A stretch of 64,000 bases of DNA from Zantedeschia hybrid cultivar (GCA_030544215.1 JARZZO010000001.1:68846456-68910455), one strand, 5' to 3'; counted from the first letter of the stretch, positions 23,801 to 35,625 are shown. The notes: a model not told the origin generated them from the letters alone. Numbers and translations: made by a program.

Positions 23801-26800
23801 GTTTTTCGATACAAGACTAATCCAATTTATTCCCGCCCCATCCCTCAGACGTAGTGATAGCTCCACATTATGACAACTCCACACTGTGACGGCTACACAC
23901 CACTCCACTTGCAGGTAGCCCTTTCCTCCTGCCTAGCTCATGATTGGGTCATTATATGCCCACCAGCTTCCACGTGATTCGTCCTTGAACAAGCCCGTAT
24001 CATACTACATGGATCCTGCTCTGATACCATTATGTAACGGTTTAATCCAACTCTTGTGAAGTATTGTCAGCTTTGGGCCAAGTCTGCATAATTTTGTCCT
24101 TAAAAGGTGCCTCACAAGTTATGGATACAAATCCAACATATACAACACATTAACCTTTTTCCATTTTTCGACACAGGGCCAATCCAGTTTATTCCCGCCC
24201 AACCCCCAGACACACTGGTAGCTTTACACTATTGCGGCTCCACACCGCTCCACTTGTAGGTAGCCCTCTCCTCCTGCTGGCTCATGACTAGGTCATTTTA
24301 GAACCACAAGCTTTTGTGTGATTCGTCCCAGAACCAGCCCGTATCGTATTGCACGGATCCTACTCTGATATCATTCTATAACAATCCGATCCAACTCACG
24401 TGAGGTATTGTCCGCTTTGCGTCAAGTCCTTACAATTTTGTCCTCAAAAGGTGCCTTACAAGTTATGGATACAAATCCCTTATATATAGCCCAATAACTT
24501 TTTTTCCGTTTTTCGATATAGGATTAATCCGGTTTATTCCCGTCCCAGCCCCCAGACACAGTGGTAGCTCCACATCGTGGCGGCTCTACACTAGTCCACT
24601 TGCGGATAGCCCTTTACTACGGGTAGCCCTTTCTTATGGGTAACCCTCTCCTCCTATCTGGCTCATGACTAGATCATCGCACAATGCCTAGGCGTCGCCT
24701 AGGCGGGTGCCTTGACAACTATGGAATAGTGTTAATAAGGTGAATGACTTCATAAAATCATTTAAGGAAACATCAACAATCACGGGATGCTTTGTCATGG
24801 CTGATGGATGGACAGATAAAAAACAAAGAACATTGATTAATTTTTTGGTGTATTGTTCTGACGGAGATATGTTTCTAAAATCAATTGATGCAAGTAGTGT
24901 GATGAAAAACGGGACAACTTTGTTTAACATGTTTGATGAGATAGTTTCATTTGTTGGGCCTAACAATACTGTACAATTTATAACTAACAATGAGGCTGGT
25001 TATAAGGCTATTGAGCACAAATTGGAAGAGAAGTATAAAAGCTTTTATTGGACTTCTTGTGTGACTCATTGCATAGATCTTAGTTTTGAGGATACGGCAA
25101 AGGATGATGAATTTCCAAAGAATGACAATTGAAAAAGCAAAGAAGATTACTAAATTCACTTACATCATGCTTGAATTCTCAATGTCATAAGACAAGATTA
25201 CACAAAGGGAAAGGATTTGATGAGGTCGGGTATTAAAAGATTTACTATAAACCTATGTAGTTAAAGGTGTGAGGCGACCGAGGAGATGGGGGGATCGCCT
25301 TAGGCGATATTTATTTTTTTTTAAAAAAATCTAGGTATATAATTATATTATTAAATATGTAAAAAATACATAAAAATATCTAACAAAATGACTGTAGAGG
25401 GGGGTAGGAGGGAGAGAGAGAGAGAGAGAGGGGGGGGGGGGGCTTCGGGCCTTGTGAGAGAGAGGGGTTGCCCTCTGCATATTGAAGTTACAGAGGCTAA
25501 GGGAGACCTTTGTAATTTCATACACAACGCAAGGGGAAAAAGGGAGAGAGTGCAGTTGGGGGGGGGGGGGGGGAGTGCAAGAGAGAGAGAGAGAGAGAGG
25601 CTTACCTCGTGAAGATGATTGTCGGAGTCCACGAAAGATACACCGGAGTTGGAGGAGATAGGGAGAGAGACATAGAGAGAGGGTCGGGATACAGGGAGAG
25701 AGATAAAGAGAGTGAGAGCCTGAGAGGGGGGAGGAGAGGGAGACGAGAGAGTGAGAGGGTCGGGGGAGGGGTGAGACATGGAGAGAGACAAAGAGGGGAT
25801 CGAGAGACAGGGAGAGAGGACTTACCTAAAATCCCCGTCGCCGGAGTGCTTCGCCGTCGCCGGAGTGATGCGGCATCACTGTTGCCGACGCTGGAGGGTT
25901 ACGCCATCGCCAGGGAGGGGCTATGAAGCTACCAGCCACGATCTTGACGACCGGCAACTGTGAAGGGCGGGAGGACGAGGAAGCTCTATGCGGGCGTTCG
26001 GGTTCATAATGGATCGGGATGGGGGAGTTAAGGGTTCAATTTTATAGCCCAGGCATTGGGCCCTTTAGGCTGGGCCAAATGGGCCGAGTGCATGGCGAAT
26101 GGACTAGGCTGAGGCAGGCTGAGGCGACGAAGGTGCCCGAGGCGCGCGGAGGCGAGCGCCTCAACGCTTGAGGCATTTACCGCGTTCGCCTAGGCGACTC
26201 AGCCCAAAACGAGGCGAGTTATCATCGCCTCACCTCGCCTTGTCACCTAGGCGAACGCCTCACTCGCCTTTGACTACAGAGCTACAAACTTTGTTACGTT
26301 GCAATGCATTTATCTTTCCAAGATAGAACTTCGTCAATTGTTTACAAATGATCTTTGGGTGAATTCTTATTCTAAAACTAATGTTGGACAAGAAGTTGAT
26401 GTGCTTCTTGATGGTTCATTTTGGAAAAGATGTTGAACACATTTTAAAGGTTAGGGAGATATTAGTCAAAGTTCTATGGCTTGTTGATGGTGAAGAGAAG
26501 CTAACCATGGGATATTTATATGAAGCGATGGATAGGACAAAAGAAGCAACCATGAATTTCAACAGAAAGGAGAGAGAATACAAACCTTATTGAAGGGTTA
26601 TAGATCAAAGATGGGGCAACCAAATGCGTAGTTCCTTGCATGCTGTACGATACTTCCTAAATCCAGAATTTTTCTACATCCCTACTTATCCATTACATGA
26701 AGAAATTATCAATGGCTTAAATGAGGTTGTGGATAGATTGGTGGTTGATGAGATCATGAGAATAGTCAAGATCTTCTTATCAAACAACTTGATCTTTACA

Positions 26801-29648
26801 AGCATGCCCGTGGCAGCTTTGGGAGTAGATTGGCAATAAGACTTCATACTCAACTAGCTCTAGATATCTGCTAACTAAACATAATTTAGTTGAAATATAA
26901 ACAAGAACAATTGTCAGGGCTTTTTTTTGTGTTGCTGCTGATTTTTAATATTTTTCATCTTTGATTAGCTTCGTGGTGGGAGCAATTTGGAGGTGATGCA
27001 CTTGAGCTTAAACAAATTGCCAAGAAGATTTTGAGTCAATATTGTAGTTCAAGTGGATGTGAAAGAAATTGGAATATTTTTGAACATATTCACAGCAAGA
27101 AGAGAAATAGGCTTGAGCATAAGAGGTTAAATGATCAAGTATTTGTGCATTACAATTTGAAACTCCGTGAAACGCAATAAACAAAGCCAAGCCCCACTGG
27201 TGATCCTATTAGCTTGGACAACATTCATATATTGGCTGATTGGGTTTGTGAAGAAGAGCCTTTACTCAATGATGGAGATGCTCATGGGTGGCAATTTGTA
27301 AAGCAGTCAGCAGGTCCAGCAAGAGAGGAAGAGCAACATCCTATTTTTGAACCTAATGCTGCAAGTGAAAGAGATGAAGGGAATTCAGCATCAATCGATT
27401 CTAGTTCTAGTGGCTAAGCTCTATTAATAGAGCATTTAATTTTGTTTTTTTTGTTTTTAGGAGTTGGAGAGGATAAGTGAGATGTTATTAAACATTGTCC
27501 TTTTTGTTCAGTTTAAACTTTAAATGAAGGTACAATGCATTAATGGCCTGCTATTTTCATGTGATTTGTTGTTTTTGATGTTATTTTATTGCACATACAA
27601 ATGTTCCATATTTTTGAAATATTTATGTAAAAAAAAACCAAGACGAGACACCAGAATTGTCCAGGTCGTCCCAATAGGAAAACGGGATGGGGACAGGGAT
27701 AGGATTGACAACAATGGTCCAGTATCAACAAATGCCAACAAAAATCCAACCAATCTCCTCAATATCGTCATGAACAAAGCCCTTGAGTTAAAAAAGAAGG
27801 AAGTCATATACCTTTGTACAGCTTTTTAGGTACAAGTACCACAACATGTCAGAAAGGGGTGTGAAAAATGCAGAAACTTCATCAAGAGCATTATCATACA
27901 AAAAATAGGATCAGACTGGGGAGCATTCAGCCGATAGTCCCCCTGCTGTCAAGGTGCAGCTCCAATCAAAATATTCACTGAAAAGGATATGAAAGATGTA
28001 GAACTCCATCAAGGACTCCAACCATGTAAAAATGGCTCCAAAATGCCCATGCCAACAGCCCAAGATTTTAGCAGAACCAGTAGCCTATATACCAATCCCT
28101 TTAACCTATACTGAATAGGATAAAGATTAAAGGAGCATTCAGCTGATAATCCCTACCCTACTATCAAAGTGCAGCTCCAAACAAAATATTCACAGAAAGG
28201 GACTTGGAAAATGTAGAAACATCTTCAAGAACTCCAACCATACAAAAATGATCATAGAATGCTGATGCCAAGAACTCAAGGGTTTAGCAGATGATCAAAA
28301 CTAGTTATATACTGCCGAATCCGATGATCAAAACTATGTTATACACTCCAAAATCTGATAATCAAAACTATGTTATACACTGCCGGGGGATCAAATCATT
28401 CCTCAATTCAATCAGGGTAATAGACTCTTATCCTTCCAAGTCTAGTAGCGTTAACTTCTCAAATAACTTGGCTTCCTTGTGTTTCCAATCCTTTTGAGTT
28501 AGGGTGGTATTTTGGCTTTTAAAATTGAATGCTTGAATCTTCTCTTCAGCAAGTGGTACAACAACCACTATAACAGAAAAGACAATGAAATACCCAAAAG
28601 CTAACCAAGAAAATGGAGACAGGGAAAACTAACCATTTTCACTGTCTCACATCATAATACACAAAACTAATTCTACCGATTAGCATAACATAGAAAATAT
28701 GTACTGTCTCTGAAGCAGCACTCCCAACAAGCAAATCAAAATTCCAATTTTTCACCTCCTCCAACAGCCAAGAACCCTAGTGCTCATCCAAACAAGTGAT
28801 CAAGCACTTAATTTTTCGAACACACATAGAAAGACTGCAATTTCCCTCATGCACACCCAACCAAGAAACCAAAGTTCCAATCTTTCACCTCCCCCAACAC
28901 AAGGACCCAAATGCTCCTCCAAACAAATGTTCAAGCACTTAGTTTTTGAACACATACAAAACTGTAATTTCCCTCATGCACAACCAACAATTCCAATCTT
29001 TTACCTCCCCCAACGACCAAGAACCCAAAATTCCTCGAGACAAGTGATCAATTAGTTAATTTTTGAACACACATCAGAGAAATTTTTCACCTGCTCGATG
29101 TTGTAGCCGGGGCTGGGGTCGTTAGAGAGCGTGAGAACCCTAGCAAACCGATCGAGGCAGTTCCCAACGGCGATGTCGATGGTCTCCCCGAATATCCTGT
29201 ACCTCCCCTCGCTGTAGGCGATCACCTGCGTGTTGCCCCCGCTCACGTAGAGCACCACCGGGTCCTCCGCCCCCGTCACGGCCCGCCCCATCTCGATGTG
29301 CGCGACGCAGTGGTTGACGGCCACGATGGGCTTCCCCAAGAGCTGGGACAGCACGCGGACCACCACGGCGGAGACCTGGAGCGGCGCGCCCATACCGGGG
29401 CCGCGGGTGTAGCAGAGACAGTCGACGTCGGCGGGGGGGACGCCGGCCTCGTCGAGGGCGGAGCGGAGGAGGGGGAGGACGTGGCGGAGGTGGTGGTGGG
29501 CGGTCTCACGGGGAAGAAACCCCTGGCCGGGGGGGGTGATGAAGGTATGGCGGGGGTTGGAGAGGATGGCGCCGTCAAGAGTGACCACCCCCACGCCGAT
29601 CTTGTTGGCGGAGCCCTCGAAGCCAACGGCCACGAGGCGGCGCTTCAT
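20806..29648 (-). CDS. KAE1: tRNA N6-adenosine threonylcarbamoyltransferase, KEOPS subunit KAE1/OSGEP
   Basis: KAE1 transfers the threonylcarbamoyl group to A37 of ANN-decoding tRNAs in the cytosol or nucleus, as part of KEOPS. Exons are 29091-29648, 21364-21519 and 20806-21177 (558, 156 and 372 bp). All junctions are phase 0 with GT-AG borders, giving 361 residues, close to plant homologues. Visible motifs are the N-terminal GFEGSANKIG, the metal-binding HCVAH (His113, His117), the nucleotide-binding YVSGGN (134-139), DVSFSG, GGVGCNERL and the second metal site Asp298 in CIDNGAMIAYTG. The start is the ATG at 29648. The frame stays open upstream to 29798 but contains no upstream ATG. Intron 1 is 7,571 bp and holds a degenerate hAT element in the opposite orientation. 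Exon 1 is very GC-rich, the other exons are not. The C-terminus is slightly longer than in Arabidopsis. No defect is visible. Confidence 0.95.
22412..22700 (-). mobile_element. Possible LINE 3' fragment
   Basis: A T-run at 22412-22428 would be a poly(A) tail on the minus strand. It follows a sequence with the CTTGATTAAAGATC-type word often seen near plant LINE 3' ends. I found no target duplication and no coding domain. Confidence 0.25.
23671..24684 (-). mobile_element. Tandem TRIM retrotransposon array (three LTR-like units)
   Basis: Three units of about 350 bp start TGTAACGGTCCGATG (23671), TGTAACGGTTTAATCC (24032) and a decayed ATAACAATCCGATCC (about 24378). Between units the plus strand reads CTCTGATACCAT, which on the minus strand is ATGGTATCAGAG. 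That is the initiator-Met-tRNA primer-binding site, placed just after the LTR end. This is the layout LTR-internal-LTR-internal-LTR of a terminal-repeat retrotransposon in miniature, with no coding capacity. The third unit ends near 24684. I could not define a 5-bp target duplication. Confidence 0.7.
24685..24724. repeat. Orphan hAT right end
   Basis: A CCTAGGCGTCGCCTAGGCGG block is followed by CCTTGACAACTATG. This matches the terminal and subterminal sequence of the CATAGTTGTCAAGG family but has no left partner nearby. It may be a fragment or a nested deletion derivative. Confidence 0.5.
24740..27417 (+). pseudogene. hAT transposase remnant (DUF659 and C-terminal dimerisation domains)
   Basis: Several blocks remain. 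24740-25132 carries a DUF659-type stretch with CFVMADGWTDKKQRTLINF, KSIDAS and the WTSCVTHCIDL pair. The usual TDN motif here reads TNN, so a conserved Asp is lost. Coding continues to about 25250, is cut by an insertion (25256-26278), then resumes. A frameshift lies near 26430. 26600-26839 has the block RSSLHAVRYFLNPEFFY. 26974-27180 is the dimerisation domain (WWEQFGGDALELKQIAKKIL, then CERNWNIFEHIHSKKRNRLE) ending in a stop, and a short acidic tail frame follows to 27417. Stops, the frameshift and the insertion make it non-functional. It is transcribed, if at all, antisense to KAE1. Confidence 0.85.
25256..26278. mobile_element. Terminal-inverted-repeat element interrupting the hAT transposase
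   Basis: The left end reads TGTAGTTAAAGGTGTGAGGCG and the right end, reversed, TGTAGTCAAAGGCGAGTGAGG. Subterminal GAGGCG/CTAGGCG words are dense. The interior carries GA microsatellites (25410-25430, 25580-25600) and G-runs. Transposase coding on each side is contiguous in content, which places this as an insertion. The target duplication is unclear, so the superfamily (probably hAT) is a guess. Confidence 0.6.
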
Positions 29649-29818
29649 CCCTTCTTCTGCTGCCTCTGCGCTGGCCTCGGCGGCTCCCGGAAGGTGGGAG
29701 GGCGGCGGCCGGGGAGGGGGGGTGTCGGTGGCTTGCTGCGTTGCGGAGCACGTGTTAGGGTAGGGCAGGAAGTGGGGAACAAACCGCGCGTGGTTCAAAA
29801 GGGGAATTGGATTACAGG

Positions 29819-30432
29819 GTTGTTTGTTTTAACATAAAACAGCGTAATTTAAAAGAATTGTTTTATTTTACTGAATTTTAGTTATTTGAAATAATGTAAA
29901 ACAATATAAGGTAAAATCTTGTGTAGATTTTGTCTGTCCATTTGACCGGATAATTCCCTTATTTTAGTTTACAACAAAGACTCATTGTGAACCAAAACAA
30001 GAAGATTGAAGCATGTCTGTTATTTTATTTCACAAACAAACAAACAATTCCTGATTTTAAAACAAGAAAATTTAACTTGTTTAAAATCGATGATTTTGAA
30101 ACCAGTGATTTTGTTTTAGCGTAAAACTTTGTAAATCATCAGTTTCAAAATCATTGGTTCAAAACAAGTTGAAATTTTCTTGTTTTAGAATCATAAAATG
30201 TTTGTTTGATTGTTTGTAAAATAAAATAAAAGAGATGTTTCAATCTTCTTATTTTAGTTTACTGTGGGTCTTTGCTGTAAATCAAAACATAGGAATTTGG
30301 CTGTCAAGTGGACAGACAAGGCCAAGACAAGATTTTACTTTACATTGTTTTACATCATTCCAAACAACCGAAAACACTGTAAAATAAAAATAATTATTTC
30401 AAATTACACTGTTTTATGCTAAAACAAACAAC
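29819..30432. mobile_element. Long palindromic MITE at the KAE1 promoter
   Basis: The left arm is GTTGTTTGTTTTAACATAAA and the right arm, reversed, GTTGTTTGTTTTAGCATAAA. Inverted similarity continues through most of the 614 bp to a centre near 30110. It begins about 170 bp upstream of the KAE1 ATG. No target duplication could be assigned. It is non-coding. Confidence 0.65.
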
Positions 30433-33052
30433 TCCGTGTAGATGGAGATCTTCTGAGTTGAGGTATATATATATATATATTAATACTTTTTTTTAAAGTA
30501 GTCCAAACGACTAGGAAGGACATTAGGGAGGAGAACACTTACAGAGGGACCCAAGTTTGAAACTTGGAAAATGTGTGGGAATGAGAGTGAGGAGGGGAAA
30601 AGCCGTCTGTGAGAGATCCATGCGGGGTCAAACTCGAGGTCTCCCTGCAACAGGTCGGGAGTGGTGTCCACTGCGCATTGCTGCAATGAGCGCAACACTA
30701 CAAGGTCCAGCAGTGGTTCGATCAATTTTGATAGGACAGTTATTGCAGCAAATATATATTTTTTACTTTTAAAATTTTAGAAGGAAAGCGATAATCTTAG
30801 GGATTTGACTTGAAGTGTCCAATCAAAAATCAAATGGTTACAAAATTCTAAAAATAAGAATAAGATAAAAAATGTTATTTTATTATTTTTAATTTTTAAC
30901 TTTCCAATAAAAAATTGAACAGTATAAGTTAACCTCTTAGGATTGCCTCCTCTGCTAGATTTTTTTAAAAAATAAAAAAGATACTTGCTACTTGATCAGA
31001 TAGCTACGCCTATTTTTGCAATATACCATTTTTTATATATTGTTGGCTCTCACATATTGTTATAAATACCCATGAAATCTTCAAAAAGGTTGTACTTATA
31101 CTCCTCCATCAAAATATGAATTCATGTAAATTCTGATAAGTTAGGGATACATATGCAAAATTCTAGTAAGTCTAAAGGATATATGCATAATGTTAGTAAA
31201 TTTAGAAATATATATGAAAAACCATTATGTTTGATTTTATTTTACAGCATTTTAACAGAGGGATACAAGTGCAATCTTTTTAAAGATTTTAGGGATATTT
31301 ATAACAATATGTGAGAATTAGGAATATAAGTACAAATACAATAGTTAAGGTATATATGTAAAAAATCCCAAAAAATATATGTACCAATGCTTCATCTGTG
31401 TATACATATACAAGCACACACATACTTACGAGTATCCTTTTACACATACATACATATACATACACATACACGACATATGCATACATACATACAAAGAGGA
31501 GCGAGTTCCTCTTCCCAATTGGAGTGGTGCCTAATGAGGCTGGGACTCAGCACTTTCAGGTTACTGAGGGTTTGAGTGACCTTCCTCATGTCTCTAGCTC
31601 AAGAACTATTAGTAAAATTCACTGAAAATTTATAATTATATGTTGATGATCTATAAATAAAATAAATATATTAACTTTACTTAAAAAGGAACTTTTATAA
31701 TTTCTTTTCTAAACACAGACAAAGATTTTTTAATTTTCCACTTATTCTACAAGAAAAATATTCCAATTCTAAAGGAAAAATAAAATCGAATCGAATTTCA
31801 GCTTGAAATAAAAATTCTTGATAAATTTTTTTCGTATATTTCAACAGCAGTATTATATCCTCACCTTTGCATGGTGAGACTCGATACGCCTGGTCAGTGA
31901 GAATTCTTTATACAAATTGAGGGCTGTCGGTTATTATACTTTTTTATATTAGATAGGTACCCAAACTTTTTTATTTAAGTATATATTGACACTTGGATCG
32001 AGTATAAAGTCTCAAAAATTTGCGAACGGTATGATACAGAAAATTTTCACGATCAAGCTTTCCAATGCTAAAAATTGCATCTCAATTAGATTCTTTATTG
32101 GAAAGTTATTCTCATTATAAGGTAGAAATTTTTATTTTTTAGTTCTTATAATCTTTTAAGATTTTTTAATAGCTTTTGTAATCTTCATATTTTCTTACAA
32201 CCCTCCACAATCATTGAACCACCCTTAAAATTAAATCCGTCTAGGGAGGATTTTCAGGAAAGATTGAGGGGCTTCTTAAAGATATTTTAAAGATTAATAA
32301 AAGGTCTAAAGATTGTAAGAATTTATAAAGAATATTAAAAACTTATAAGGGCTGAAAGATAAAAATCTTTGTAGAATTCCAAGGGACCGTAAACTGGCTG
32401 CGTCAGACTTCTTCATAATGCAAACACTCATGCTTGTGCGTTGTGAATCAACTTAAAATATATAGAAAATGTTTTATTTTTTACGAATCAAGCTTCCTTT
32501 CATCTTCTTTCGAGGTTATAAAGATTGGAGTCTTCTAGAAGAAAGGATCTATATGTATGCTTAAGTAGAAGAAGAAAGCTTTTGTACTTTCCACTTTCAA
32601 ACTCTTATATATGAAGAAAGAAACTTATATTTCTTTTGCTATTGCGGCTTCCTTTTTAACTAATGATTCGATCTTACAAAATCAATGACCTCTAACATTA
32701 CCCTATTCTTCAATGGATATATATTCTGTCTTCATTATAAAGATCATCACAAGAAAATTTTCTTCATTCGCTATGTGATGATTAATTAATCTTTCCTCAC
32801 TCACTGGCACAATGCCTATGGCTTAAGTAATATTGTTGTGATAATGGAAAGAACAATCAAACTCATATCAGTAATTTCGCTACTAATCATATGTTGTGTA
32901 TGAATTTTATTTTGTTAAAAATGCAAAGTAAACTAATATTTCTTTTCCTTCGTTGACTAAGTTTTGATTCTGTTGAACATCTTGCTTTTTGTTGTATGTC
33001 AACATTAACAATGTCACTATCATCATATTGATAGAGCGTAACAGGTAAAAAA
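30433..33052. other. AT-rich intergenic DNA
   Basis: No gene is supported. It contains a CA/TA-rich microsatellite-like tract at about 31397-31498. Around 32100-32380 a short palindromic stretch (AATCTTTAAGATT-like words in both orientations) is visible, without a clear element boundary. Confidence 0.5.
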
Positions 33053-33465
33053 GAGAATAACTTGCTGTACGGTCACTGGTTGAACTGGAACGAATCTCTT
33101 TGACTTGCTACGCCGTGTGGCGCTCCGCACATTACCCCTTGCTCACATTAAATGCACCCTAATGTCAGTAAAAAAAAAAATTAAAAAAAAAAAATATTTT
33201 TTATGCTCTCAAGAGCGTCAAAATGCTCTCGAGAGCTTCCTCATTTCTCTCGAGAGCGTCAGATGCGTTCGAGAGCATCTGAGAGTGTCGAGAGCATCCT
33301 AACATTCTTGAGAACATAAAAAAATTTAAAATTAATTTTTACTTTATTGACATCTAGGTGTATTTGATGTGGGCAGAGGGTCATGTATGGGATGCCACAC
33401 GGTCAAACGGGACGGGGCGGCCCGTTCTAGCTTAACTAGATAGCGGCGGGCAACATGTTATTCTC
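33053..33465. mobile_element. Mutator-type MITE with internal GCTCTCGAGAGC palindromes
   Basis: The ends are GAGAATAACTTGCTG and, reversed, GAGAATAACATGTTG. The flanks match at about six of nine positions. The interior 33206-33312 has a cluster of CTCTCGAGAGC-type palindromes spaced 20-30 bp. Its right end is duplicated in tandem (33381-33654). Confidence 0.55.
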
Positions 33466-33654
33466 AGTAAAAGTTGACTTTCTTTGACACCAAATGATGC
33501 TCCCTTAGGCTAGCTTGTCATGTATGGGATGCCACACGGTCAAACGGGACGGGGCGGCCCGTTCTAGCTTAACTAGATAGCGGCGGGCAACATGTTATTC
33601 TCATTAAAAGTTGACTTTCTTTGACACCAAATGATGCTCCCTTAGGCTAGCTTT
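33381..33654. repeat. 137-bp tandem duplication
   Basis: Two units starting TCATGTATGGGATGCCACAC at 33381 and 33518. I see one difference near the end of the units (CTCAGTAAAAG versus CTCATTAAAAG). The repeated part spans the right terminus of the MITE and its flank. Confidence 0.85.
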
Positions 33655-34680
33655 GTTTCTAGGTTATCCTATTTTGGATCTTGGGATAACTCCAAGTTAA
33701 CACTTTTTTTGATTTGACATGTCAATTTTTCTATCCCTATTTAACTCGATTAAAAAAAGTATTAACTTAGGATAATCCAAGGTTTCAGGTTCCAAGTAGC
33801 TCTAACCTATTAGAAAAGGCACTGTAATGCCCTTGTATGATCTTGCCGCTTCACGTGTTGCCCCTGTCTTCTCTTATTATTAACTTGTTCTTGGTTGTGA
33901 AACGTAGGTGAACAGGTTAATAAAGTATTAAGTAAACTGCTTAAATTAATTAATTATATAATAATAAAATATTCAATTATAATAATGGAATAAATTAATA
34001 GTTAACTTAACTAAGATAATAGTTAACTTAAGATAATTATTCATAAAAAAATATAGGGTCAATTAGAATAATGTAATACCTAAGTTAACTATAATACTTA
34101 AGTTAAATAAATATATAATACTATAAACAGTTAATGATTAAAACATAGTAATATAACACTTAGTTACTTATTATAATAATATAAGAAGTAAACACTTATT
34201 ATCTTAAGTGTCTATTCTTATGTACCTTAGCCTTTATGTACGTTAACCTTGAATGATAGTCGACAAAGACTTTCTAAGTTATTTCTTTTTCGTTCAAGTC
34301 CATTTCAAGTCAGAAGGAAATCAAATCTAACTTCATCTTAGAGCTGGAAAATTTTGCTCATTCTAAAAGTTATTCTCATTCTGAAAGGACTGTGTAAGTT
34401 TGAATGACTGACTACCCCAGAAAAGCTCCTACTTGTATACATGACCTCGCATAACCCGATTGTACCCATGTACACACTCATAGTAACAAATATATGAATA
34501 GAGATCCTCTTAATATAACTACTGATCAGTGCTAAGAGGAGCGTGTTTCAAAAAAATCACTCGCGTAAATATATTCTCATTCTTGATGTTTTTTTTCTTC
34601 TAAAAAACTCTTTCCATCTCTCAATCTCAGCACTGAACCAAGTCCTATCCATAACTGTAACACGATTCCTATTCCAGAAA

Positions 34681-35186
34681 GAGTAATACTCACCGCAATG
34701 CATGGCATTGCAATTCACGTTGAATTGTAATGTCATGCACAACAGCCGTTCGATAGGGTCTGATCGGACGGACTGCTGTGCAGCCCGTCCAAAAGTTAGA
34801 GAACGTTTTTATTTTTTTGTCGGAGTTTTTAAATTTTTTTGGGACGTCCGATCAAAAATCTTAAGGTACATTCAGATTGTTTGGGTCGGCTCCAACCCAT
34901 ATATATATATATATATTAAAAAAATACTTTGCACTTAAATCGATGTTTGTGTCTAATTTTGTTTTTGAAAAAAAAAAACATTCGGATCGGAGCCGATCTG
35001 AACAACCCGAATGTACCCTTAGATTTTTGATTCGACACTCTAAAAAAATTAAAAAATCCGACAAAAAAACAAAAAAAATGAAAAACACTCCCAAACCCTT
35101 CCCCTAACTTTTAAACTGACTGCACAGCAGCCGTCCGATCAAACCTGATATAGCATTGCAATATGCATTGCAGCTAAGTATTACTC
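34681..35186. mobile_element. Mutator-type MITE
   Basis: The ends are GAGTAATACTCACCGCAATG and, reversed, GAGTAATACTTAGCTGCAATG. The flanking 9 bp are ttccagaaa (34672-34680) and ttccaaaaa (35187-35195), eight of nine matching. It is a 506-bp fold-back related internally to 14117-14586. This is the best-defined member of the family. Confidence 0.8.
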
Positions 35187-35229
35187 TTCCAAAAATTATA
35201 CGCTCCCACCCTTACTCCCAGCCATTTCA

Positions 35230-35625
35230 CCTGCATATGCTCATGCACATATTTAGTACAAATGGATGCGCGAGCCGTGCACACGCAAATGGACACGCCA
35301 CGTCTATGCCCACGTATGGTCCTGTACACACGCATGCATGCACGCATGTAATGTTCACATACATCCACAGCCACGCACAAGCACAAACACGCTAACACAT
35401 CCATGGCCACGTGGTTGAAAGGGACACTACGATGACCCAGCCAATTTCAGATGTTCAATGCCCTCGCATGTAGACGGGGATTTTCTGGTCACATGTACGC
35501 ATCCACGCAGGTACAAGGCATACATAACCCACACGTGCCACACAAACATGTGTGAGTGCGCACGAGCACCACACGCTTGCACTCTCATGCACGTGCACAC
35601 GCAAATGTATACATCAACGAATGGG
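35230..35625. repeat. CACG/CATG-rich degenerate tract
   Basis: Rich in CACACG, CATGCATG and CACGTGCC words, with a related stretch at 37180-37295. Frames through it look Cys/His-rich only because of the repeat composition. Confidence 0.5.

Larger units (their letters stand above)
22938..27716 (+). mobile_element. Degenerate autonomous hAT transposon in KAE1 intron 1
   Basis: The left end CATAGTTGTCAAAC and reversed right end CATTGTTGTCAATC are flanked by gtccaata (22930-22937) and gtccagta (27717-27724), seven of eight matching. It is 4,779 bp. Subterminal sequence near both ends shares GTCGTCCCAA-like words. It carries transposase remnants on the plus strand (antisense to KAE1) and two nested insertions: a TRIM array and a further terminal-inverted-repeat element. 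The terminal motif is shared with the element at 3609-6060. Confidence 0.8.
21520..29090 (-). other. KAE1 intron 1, 7.6 kb
   Basis: Bounded by CAG|GTGAAA at the donor and a CTTCTGTGCAG acceptor. The hAT element at 22938-27716 fills most of it. The stretches 21520-22400 and 27725-29090 hold no recognised element; 27950-28280 has diverged internal repeats around CAGCTCCAA(T/A)CAAAATATTCAC. Confidence 0.85.

Noticed and set aside
25351..25926. Serine/proline- or arginine/glutamate-rich proteins on both strands
   Set aside because: They are translations of GA/CT microsatellites inside a transposable element.
29649..29798. N-terminal extension of KAE1 of 50 residues
   Set aside because: The frame is open but its first codon (29796-29798) is TTG and there is no ATG upstream of 29648. 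Homologues start at the MKRRL-type Met.
29276..29837. Long frames overlapping KAE1 exon 1 in other frames
   Set aside because: They are shadows of a very GC-rich exon, and the KAE1 frame is fully conserved.
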